A stretch of 64,000 nt of DNA. Origin: Microglena sp. YARC. Taxonomy: Eukaryota > Chlorophyta > Chlorophyceae > Chlamydomonadales > Chlamydomonadaceae. Location: positions 26,427 through 90,426 of the forward strand of contig JAJSRW010000171.1 in assembly GCA_022414725.1 (NCBI GenBank), in the 5' to 3' direction. The notes beneath the pieces were generated by a model, which saw nothing but the letters and a program-made list of their open reading frames with translations, was not told where the DNA came from and did not search any database. The position numbers were made by a program, and so were the translations under genes. This document shows positions 34,401 to 45,600 of this stretch, one piece after another (position 1 is the stretch's first letter; each line of letters starts with the position of its first letter).

Positions 34401-37400
34401 TCCTTGCCTCCCAGAAGGGGGGGGGGGGAGGGGGGCGCTTTGCCCAAAACACTGAACTATGCTGCTGCCTGCTGTTTACTTCACTCTTCTTCTGTGCATT
34501 TGATATGAAATGCTTACATTTTATATTTTATTAAGTTTATAGTATTAGTGGCATGTGATAAGAATGCTTATATTTATATTTGATTCGGTTTATAGTATTA
34601 GTGCATTTGGATAAGAGATGGATTAAGTTTATTTCTGGTTGAGTTTATACCATAATGCATTTGATAAGATGCTTATATTTGGTAAAATTTATTTTTGGTT
34701 ATTAACATGCAAAACTTAATTTACATAGTAAAACTTAATTATTGTAACATGTAAAACTTAATTTAGATTTGGTTAATTTGTATTTGCTATGAAGATGCAA
34801 AAACTATGTTATTCACATGAAAAAATTAAGAAAGACAATGCCCATCCAACCCCCACCACCACCACCACAGGACGGCCAACAAGTTGAGGTTCTAGAAGCA
34901 GAGGCGGCTGAGGCCCATTCGCTGCATACCCTTTTTTCCCGTCGCTCACCACCCACCACCCACCACCCACCACGCACTTGCATCCAACTACCACCCACCA
35001 CCCTGGACCTGATGCTTGCTTAATACGGGATGTATAGTAGAACCATTCCCCGTCTCCTCTCCTTACACCACCACCCACTTACATCCACCCAACACCCACC
35101 ACCCAATTACACCAACCCAACACCCACTACCACCACCACCACTGCAGGCAACGCGCCGAGGTTCTTGAAGCCGAGGTAGCTGAGGCTCAGCGTGAGCTTG
35201 CTGCATTGCAAGCCTCATCCTCGAGCATAGATGCGGTGGAGGAGCGGTATTGGCATGTGAGTATTTTATTTGTATTTGTAGTGAAAATATTTTCGTTTCG
35301 TAGCCATTGCAGGCCTCATCCTCGAGCATAGATGCGGGGGAGGAGCGGTATTGGTGAGTATTTTGTATTGCGCCTGCCTGCAAATAGCCGACAATAGGCT
35401 AAAATTAGCTTGTAATAGCTTACACTAGGCTAAAATTTGCTCACAATAGCCTGCAACAGCCTAAAATTAGCTTGGAATTAGGCTAAATTTAACTCAAAAT
35501 AGCCTGAAAAAACCTACAAGGGCCTAATCAAAGTAACATGAGCCTGAAATCAGCCTGAAACATTAGGCTCACAAAACCTGAAAAATAAGCCTGAAGCAAA
35601 GGTGGCTGAGGCTCAGCGTGAGCTTGCTGCATTGCAGGCCTCATCATCAAGCATAGATGCGGTGGAGAAGCGGTACTTGCGTGAGTCTATTTATTTGTAT
35701 TTTGTATTTAAATGATTTTGTTGGATACGCGTATTTTATTTGTATCCTCTGTATAATGGCTAGGAGTCCCCCAGGGCTGACTCTTTTTCTTTTCAGATTT
35801 TATCAGCAGCTTCTAGGCAGGTTCCTGAGCCAGTCGCTGTGCTACACCCCAATATTGCAACAGTTCTGGACAGTGGATCGTGTCAGCTGGAATCTTCGGA
35901 GGGATGTCTGCCTGAAAATGCCGACCATAGTATAAATTAGCTCAAAACAGCCTAACATGGCCTTCAGTAGTTTAAAATTAGCTTAGAACAGCCTGAAACG
36001 GCCAAACATGAGCTTGAACTTAGCCTCAAGCAGAAGTAGATGAGGTTCAGCGTGAGCTTGCTGCATTGCAGGCCTCATCATCATGAATTAGCCCTAAACA
36101 GCCTTAAATGGCCTTCAATAGCTTTAAATTAACTTAGAACAGCCTGAAACGGCCAAACATGAGCTTGAAATTCACCTTAAGCAGAAGTAGATGAGGCTCA
36201 GCGTGAGCTTGCTGCATTGCAGGCCTCATCCTCGAGCATAGATGCGGTGGAGGAGCGGTATTGGTGAGTATTGGTTAGGAGATATCTGCCGTAGTGGTAG
36301 GGTGGTGGGTTTTGGTGGTGGTGGGGTCTTGGCGGTGATGGGTTTGTGGTGATGGCTGGTGTGGTGGGGAGTTGTGGTGGTTGAAGAGCCCCCCCCCCCC
36401 CCCCCCACACAACACACAACACACAACACAACACACAACACACCCCCAGCAACCCACAACACCCAACACCCAGCACCCACTCCCCCCCCCCCCCCCTCGC
36501 CACCAACCACCACACACACCCTCCACCCTCCACCCCACAGGTATGATTACAACAACTACCGTTGCAGCTTGCGCACCAGTTGAAGAGACCCCCCCCCCCC
36601 CCCCCCAACACACACACACACACACAACACACAACACCAACACACACAACATACACATACACATACACACACACCAAACCACCGTACACCCACTCACCCC
36701 CCACCACACACACACCACAACACACACGCACACCTCCACTCCAACACACACCCTCCACCCTTAACAAGAACCCCCTACAGGCATGAACACAACGACTACC
36801 AGTTGCGGCAGCTGGCACATCACATTGAAGAGGTAAAGCGAGATGGGCTTCTGAATAAAATCGACCTGAAATGGCCTCAACAATATACCGAAATAGACTT
36901 AAGCACCTCCCCCCACTCCCCCCCCCCCTCACACACACACGCACACACACATACATTCATACACACACACACATACACAACGCACACACACACCCTAAGG
37001 CATGACTACAAACGACTACCAGTTGCAGCTGACATCACATTGAAGAGCGAGGTGGGCTTTTTGAATACAAATAGAACCTAAAATGGCTTAAAATAGCCTG
37101 AAATGGGCTGAAATGGGCTGAAATAGCCTGAAAATAGCTGAAATGGGCTGAATCAACTCCTCCCCCCACTCCCCCAGCCTCCCCACCCCACACCCAAACA
37201 CTCACCCTCCCCCCCCCCCCTACAGCATGACTACAACGACTACCAGTTGCAGCTGGCGCATCACATTGAAGAGCGAGATGGGCTTCTTAATAAAATCGAC
37301 CGAGCATCACAGCGTCTGCAGCTTTTGAAAAACACAAATGTGTACAATGACGCGTTTAAAATCTGGTGAGCAAATTTGAATTTGAACTTAAAGCTAACAA

Positions 37401-40400
37401 GCGTGTATACTGATGCGTTTACAATCTGGTGCGCAAATTTGAATTTGAACTTTAAGGTACAAACGTATATAAAGATGCGTTTACAATCCTGGTGCGCAAA
37501 TTTGGAACTTTCATTATGTAGAATCAGGGGGGGGGGCCGAAGAAATGACAGATTTTTGGACCGCACGCTTCGATATGGTGTCATTCAGATGGGGAGTTGG
37601 AAATTGTGGACGTTTTCATACAATAAAGAGGGGAAAATAAAGTTGGCTTAATAAGTTTTTTTTTACCCCCACCCCCCCACCCCCCACCCCTCCTAAAAAC
37701 CATGTTCACCTCACCCTACCCCCCTAAAATGGGGTCATTCGAAAGATCTGTTAAAGCCCATTTCAGTTATCGCCTTACATCTTTCATGGGGTTACCCTAA
37801 ACGTGATTTATCGCGATGATTCAATTGGGCCGCTTTTGGTTGAAAAAAACTTTGGTACAACTTTATTTTTGGCTCAATAATTTTTTTTTTTTTTTTTTAT
37901 ATAGTTTGAGGATATGGCTCTATCCAAAGTCGAAGGTGCGGTACGGGCAGCTTTTTTTCTTGCGCCCCCCTCGTGTAGAATACCAACCAAATGCAATATG
38001 GTGTGTAAAGAATCTGGTTTTGCAAATTGAATTTGATTTTGTAGGAACACCAACGTAAATACAACGATGCGTTTAAGTCTGGTGTGTACAAATATCAATT
38101 TGAATTTTGAAGAAAACATATACCTTATAAACAACATTGTGTTTTATAATATGGTGGCGCAAATTTGAATTTGTATTTTGAAGGAGTACAAAACGTATAC
38201 AACAATGCGTTAATAATGTATGCGAAATTTGAATTTGATTTTTAACAACACAACCAATGTGTACAAACGTATGCGTTAATAATCTCGGGTGTTGTCGCAA
38301 TTTGAATTTTGATTTTTAACAACACCAATGTGTCAACGATGCGTTAATACTCTGGTGCGCAAATTGTGAATTTGATTTTTTAACAATTTGTTTTTTTAAG
38401 AAACAAACGTATGCAACAAATGCGTTAAATAATCTGGTGCGCTAATTTAAATTTGTTTCTTTAAGAACACCAACGTGTACAACGATGCATTAAAGGTAAT
38501 GATAACGCCTGGTGAGGCGTAGTGTTAAGGGAGCCCGTCGTACGCGGGTGGGGAGTGGTCTCCTACCTCAACTGGACAAGCTACCATTGCGGTTGACGAC
38601 GACCTGCAACGCCAAGAGCGACCAAAGGGGGATTCGAACCCCCAACTCTTCATCCTCAAGCGATTTGGTCGACCACTAGACCATTGTATATCACTGAAAA
38701 GGGGTACAACGATGCATTAATAATCTGGTGCGGAAAATGCTCATCAGATCAGATGCCATTGAACAAGTCCTAGGAGCAGTGAAAACGACGCAGAAAACCA
38801 TCAGAGGGACAGGTGGCAACAAAATCGAGTGCAGCGAACCGAAGCCAGGGTTTACGAGATGGTTCGGGCCCCCTCCCCCCTCAACCTCACGCCTCGTAAT
38901 AAGGCGCACTACTTCTAATATATTTATTTGTTTGTTTATTTATTTATTTTATTTATTTATTTATTTATTTTTCTTATTTATGTATTTATTTATTTCTTTC
39001 TTCCCCCCTTTCTTCTAGCGCATTTGATGGACCCTTTGGGACAATAAAAGTGGATTCAGGCTGGGACGCACTACACAGAGGTAGGCCTATGCAGCTTGTC
39101 GGGTGGGGTGGAGAGTGTATGGGGTGAGTTTTGTTGGAGTGGTGGGGTGGAGTGAGTGTGTGGGAGCGAGTTAGTGGGGGTGGGAAATTGCAGTGGAGTG
39201 TGTGGGGCGAGTTCGGTGGGCCGTGGGGTGGAGTGAGTGTGGGGGGTGAGTTTTTGTGGGGGTGGGCGGGGTGAGTTCCGCTTGGGGTGGAGTGAGTGTG
39301 GGTGGGTGGGTGGGGGGGGGGGGGTAAGTTCGTGGGTGTGGAGTGATGTTTATTGGGGGGTTGAGTTTGATGGGGGTGGAGTGTGTGTGTTTGTGTGGTG
39401 TGTGCATGATGGACCCTTTGGGACAATAAGTGGATTCAGGCTGGGACGCACTACAGAGGTAGGCCTATGCATGCACCTGTGGGGGGGAGTGAGTGTTGGG
39501 GGGGAAGGGGGGGGGGGGGGGGGGGAGGGGAGTTCGTGCGGGTGGACGTGAGGTGTTAAGGGGTTGAGTTTGTTCAAATCAAGTTTAAGTTAATTTATCA
39601 TTTCCAAGGTAAAGTTAAGTTTTCAAGTTCACGTTTAGATAAGTTTCCAAGTTTAAGTTAAGGTAAGTTTTCAAGTTTCAAGAATCAGTTAAGTGTCAGT
39701 TAAGTTCAAATTTTCAAGTTTAAGTTAATTTATCATTTCTACTGTTCAAGTTAAGTTTGTTTTCAAGTTCAAGATCAAGTACAGAGTTTAAGTTAAGTTT
39801 TCAAGTTTAAATCAAGTTGAAGTTAAGTTATCAATTTCAATTTCAAGTTGAATTTCCAATTTCAAGTTAAGTTTAAGTTTTCAAGTTCAAATCAAGTTGG
39901 AGTTAATTTATCATTTCCAAGTTCAAGTTAAGTTTAAGTTTTCAAGTTCAAGATCAAGTTAAGTTAAGTTAAGTTTTAAAGTTCAATTTTCAAGTTAAAG
40001 TTCAAGTGAATAATCTCTCCCTGCTGCAGGTTCCTGTTGAGTGGGATGGAGTTTCAAGTTAAGTTCAAGAAAGTTTAAGTTAAGTTATCAATTCCAAGTT
40101 CAAGTTAAGTTTCCAAGTTCGTTAAGTTCCTAAGTAAGTTTAAGTTTCAAGTAAGTTAAGTTTTCAAGTTCAAATGAAGTTTCCAAATTCAAATTAAGTT
40201 CAAGTTTAAGTTCAAGTTAAGTTAGTTGAAGTGAATCATTCTCCCTGCTGCAGGTTCCCTGTTGAGTGGGATGAGATCAACTGCAGCTTGGGGGCAAGCA
40301 GTGCTTCTGTCTGCCACACATGTCTCAGGTGGGGTGGAGTGAGGGTGGGGGAGTGGGGTGGGTGCTTGAGACCATGTGGTTGGCCTTCAGTACCCCTCCA

Positions 40401-41787
40401 TCACTGGAGTAAGGTGAGGTTGTGTGTGTGTGGGGGGGGGGGGGGGGGGGGGTGGGCGGGGGGGGGGGGGGCAAGCAGTGCTTCTTCTGCACACCATGGC
40501 GCAGATCCTGTCATTGCTTAGATGTTTGATTGATTGCCGGTGCTAAGATGTTCCAGGAATTGCCTGTTCTTAGATGTTAGATTGATTGCATGTGCTTAGA
40601 TCTTACAGGCATTGCCTGTGCTTAGATATTTGATGAATTGTCTGTGTTTAGATGTTCCAGGAATTGCCTGTTCTTAGATGTTCGATTGATTGCCTGCCAT
40701 TAGATGTTCCAGGAATTGTTTGTTCTTAGATGTTTGATTGATTGCCTGTCATTAGATGTTCCAGGAATTGCCTGTTCTTAGATGTTCGATTGATTGCATG
40801 TGCTTAGGTGTTACAGGCATTGCCTGTACTTAGATGTTCGATTGATTGCCTGTGCTTCGAAGTTCCAGGCATTGCCTGTTCTCAGATGTTCGATTGATTG
40901 CATGTGCTTAGGTGTTACAGGCATTGCCTGTACTTAGATGTTCGATTGATTGCATGTGCTTCGAAGTTCCAGGAATTGCCTGTTCTTAGATGCTTGAATG
41001 ATTGCATGTGCTTCGTTGTTCCAGGCATTTCCTGTGCTTATAAGTTGTTAGATGATCTAACACCCTTTAATTGCAGCCGCTATGACAATTTCAATTTTAA
41101 ATATGTTGTTTACAATTTGGGTTGGAACCAATCTCTTGTCTGGTGTACCTTGCAGGTCTGCAAGCTTCACTTGGCATCCTGTCAGCTGTTGCCCGTGGGG
41201 TCACACCCCTGGGTTGTTGTAGATAACGTCTACGTATGAAAACATGTGTGATATTGTACCTTTCAGACCTGCAAGCTTCACTTGGCATCCTGTCGGCTGC
41301 TGCCCGTGTGATCACGCCCCTGGGTAGTTGTAGATAAATGTCTACCTATGAAAACATGTGTGTTGTTGTACCTTTCAGGCCTGCAAGCTTCACTTGGCAT
41401 CCTGTCGGCTGCTGCCCATGTGATCACACCCCCGGTTGTTGTAGGTAAACGTCTACCTATGAAAACATGTGTGTTGTTGTACCTTTCAGGCCTGCAAGCT
41501 TCACTTCGCATCCTGTCGGCTGCTGCCCATGGGGTCCCACCCTCGAGTAGTTGTAGACAAACGCACTACCTATGACTTGTTTGGGCCAGTGAACAAGTTG
41601 TGGAGTGCCAACTATGACAGGGCAATGGCTAGCTACCTGGTGAGTCAAACTTGAATTGATGGTGGTGCTGGTGATGCTGGTGGTGGTAGTGAGTAATGGT
41701 GGTGGTGGTAAGTAATGGTGGTGGTGAGTCATACTTGAACCTGAACTTGCTCTAACTAAGCTCTCTCTCCCTCCCTAATTATTATTA

Positions 41788-41824
<37 letters not shown>

Positions 41825-42602
41825 ATTATTATTACAAAATCTGGCAAAAAATTCCTGTCTTTTTCAACTTGAGCTTGAACTTGGTTACATAGCTTCAGCC
41901 AGTAATATAGCTGCTCGTATGGTGAGGCATTAGCTTGTGTTATCTGTTGGGGCAGGTTGTCTGTGCGTGCTTAAATGTCCGCCTTCCTGCCTGCCTGTGT
42001 GTCTGTCTGCGTGTCTGCCTCTTTGTCTTGCTGGTTGGCTGCTTGCCTGTCTGCATGCCTGCCTCTTTGTTTTGCTGGTTAGCTGCCTGCTTGCCTTCCT
42101 GCCTGCCTGCGTGTCTGCCTCTTTGTCTTTCTGGTTGGCTACCTGCCTGCCTGCCTGCCATGTCTGCCCCTTTTCTTGCTGTTGGCTGCCTGCCTGCATG
42201 CCTCCCTGCATGCATGTCTGCCTCTTTGTCTTGCTGGTTGGGTGGCTGCCTGCCTGCCTCCCTGCATGCATGTCTGCCTCTTCGTCTTGCTGGTTGCCTG
42301 CCTGCCTGCCTGCCTGCCTGCCTGCATGTCTGCCTCTTTTTCTTGCTGGTTGGCTGCATGCCTGCCTGCGTGTCTGCCTCTTTGTCTTACTGGTTGCCTG
42401 TCTACCTGCCTGCCTGCCTGGTTGCCTGCCCGCCTGCCTGCTTGCCTGCCCTCTCTGTCTGGCGGTTGCCTGCCTGCCTCTTTGTCTGGCTGGTTGCCTG
42501 CCCGCCTGCCTGCCTGTCTTTCCGTCCGTCTGTCTGTCTGCCTGTCTGTCTGTCTGTCTGACTGCCTGCCACTTTGTCTGGCCTGGTTGCGCTGCCCGTC
42601 CG

Positions 42603-42634
<32 letters not shown>

Positions 42635-45600
42635 TTTATCTGGCTGGTTGCCTGCCTGCCTTCCTGCCTGTGTCTGCCTCTTTGTCTTGCTAGCCGACTG
42701 CCTGCCTGTTTGTCTGTCTGGTTGCCTGCCTACCTGCCTGTCTGCCTGCCTGCCTGCCTGCCTGCCTCTTTGGGAGGCTGGTTGCCTGCATGCCTCTTTG
42801 TCTGTCTGTTTGGCTGTCAGTCTCTCCCTGTCTGACTTCTGTCATCCAAACCTTCTGCTTTTGTGGCAAGTCAAAATAGTACCTACCAATATTCATATTT
42901 TTGCTGGATTGGCTGGTTGCCTGCCTGCTTCACTGCTTGCCTCTCTGTCTGTCTGTTTGGCTATCAGTCTCTCCCTGTCTGTCTGTGTGGCTGTCTGTCT
43001 GTCTCTCCCTGTCTGTCATCGTCTACCAAACCTTCAGCTTTTGTGTCAAGTCAAAAAGTACCCACCAATATTCATAGTTTTTAACGGCAGAAGTTGTAGT
43101 GTAATGGTTGATGGATTTTTTAATCACTATCCCCACCCTTACAGAAACATTGTTTTGTCCGTTGTACACTAACAGTTTTGTTCTGTAGAAGTGAATAAAG
43201 AAAGGCATTGTATTTGTGGGTACGGGTGAGTACCGGGTAAAGGTGAAATGTAATTGTGGGTCATTATTACCGTCTGAAGTTGAGATGTATTTTGGGGTCA
43301 TTACTTCATTAGTACCGGCTAAAGTTGAAATACGTGTCATTAGTACCGGCTAAAGTTGAAATGTATATGTCAGTAGTACTGGCTAAAGTTTAAATGTATT
43401 TGTGGGATATGAGAACCCGCTAAAATTGAAATACGTAACATTAGTACCGGCTAAAGTTGAAATACGTGAGTATAGTACCGGCTAAAGTTGAAATACGTGA
43501 GAATAGTACCGGCTAAAGTTGAAATATGTGCCATTAGTACCGGCTTAATTTGAAATGTATTTGTGGGTTATGAGTACCGGCTAAAGTTGAAATATGTGTC
43601 ATTACTACCAGCTAAAGTTGAAATGTATATGTGAGTTATGAGTACCAGCCAAAGTTGAAATTTAACTCGCAACCAGGGTACTTCCAAGCGCGCGCTTTTG
43701 TGTGCTGGCGCGCTGCCTTTTTGAGCCCCACTGCGCGTTTCACGCAGTTTTTGGCAACCCCTCAAGCATTTTTTTCGCTTTTTGCACTACAAAGCGCAGT
43801 TTGTTTGTTTTCAAGTGCGCTAAAGCGCTGGCCAATTTGGTCAATGGCAGTACCCTGCTCGCAACCCAGCAGTTGGCAATTGATATCAAAACCCATACCT
43901 CTGTATCTTTCTTTCTTGACCAGGCCTGCTTGAGAGAATTTGGGGATTTCGCCCACGCAAGGGACACGGCAGAGGGCAAGCAACCGTCTTTTGTATTCCC
44001 ATTCCCAATCGAGGGGGACAAGGTAGGAGCGGGTTATTCTTTTTATTCCCATTCCCCTTTTCGTATTCCCATTCCCCTTTTCGTTTTCCCATTCCCCTTT
44101 TCGTATTCCCATTCCTGATTGAGGGGGACAAGGTAGGATAGGGTTTTTCTTTTTATTCCCATTCCCCTTTTCGTATTCCCATTCCCCTTTTCGTATTCCC
44201 ATTCCTGATTGAGGGGGACAAGGTAGGATAGGGTTTTTCTTTTTATTCCCATTCCCCATTTCGTATTCCCATTCCCCTTTTCGTATTCCCATTCCTGATT
44301 GAGGGGGACAAGGTAGGAGAGGAACTGTTTTTTTCCTGGACTTGTTTTCTTTTCTTTTTGTTGAAAGCTGTTCACACCATTAAGCTGGTCATAAAATGAA
44401 TAATAAAAACAACTGCTTTCTTACTCACTTTCATAGGTCAGCAACCACGCCATTAAGCTGGTCATAAAATGAATAATAGTAATGCACTACTTTCTTACTT
44501 ACTTTCACAGGTCAACAACCACGCTATTAAGCTGGTCATAAAATGAATAATAGTAATGCACTGCTTTCTTACTCACTTTCACAGGTTAGCAACCACGCCA
44601 TTAAGCTGGTCATAAAATGAATAATAGTAATGCACTACTTTCTTACTTACTTTCACAGGTCAACAACCACGCCATTAAGCTGGTCATAAAGTGAATAATA
44701 ATACATTACTTAATTACTTACTTCTGCGCAGGTCAACAAACACATTGGCGACGCATCGTCGAAAGCAAAACACACTATGCATGTGGCGTGAGGATCATAG
44801 CAGGGCAGGTCTTCAGGGGCTTGGCTTGGCTTCGGGTCGGACAAACGGACAGTGGGGTAACCCTGGGGGCTCCCGCCCCCTTGAAAAGGAGGCTCCGCAA
44901 AAAAACAAAACACTGTATGCATGCAACGTGAGGATCATAGCAGGGCAGGGCTTCAGGGGATCATACAACTGTTTGTATTCTCGTGCGTCGCGTTGCAAAT
45001 CGAGCAACTCGGTGCGACCCCAGTGCGATGCGCTGCCCCCCAAAGTCTTACTTTCATACTGACTTTCTTACTTACTTTGGCAGGTCAACAACCACACCAT
45101 AAAGCTGACGATCAACATGTAACATACATTAATATATACGTATATTTCCGCAGGTCAACAACCACACCATAAAGCTGACGATGAACAAGGATGCTAAGTG
45201 GACCAAGGCATTGAAGTTCATGCTAGCTGACCTGAAGGTAATTTGCTGGCACCTTTAAATTGCCTGTAATGCATCTGAATTACTGGTACACCTAAAGTCC
45301 GTGCTTGCTGACCTGAAGGTAATTTGCTGGCCTGTAATACACCTGAGTTACAGGTACACCTAAAGTTCGTGCTTGCTGACCTGAAGGTAATTTGCTGGCC
45401 TGTAATACACCTGAGTTACAGGTACACCTAAAGTTCGTGCTTGCTGACCTGAAGGTAATTTGCTGGCCTGTAATACACCTGAGTTACAGGTACACCTAAA
45501 GTTCGTGCTTGCTGTCCTGAAGGTAATTTGCTGGCCTGTAATACACCTGGAAATTGCCCTTAAGACACCTGGAGTTCATGCTTGCTGACCTGATGTTCAT

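Noticed and set aside
41937..43172. A 411-codon ORF rich in CLPACLPA repeats
   Set aside because: It is a translation of the CTGC/CTGT tetranucleotide array inside Beclin intron 8; other frames are open as well.
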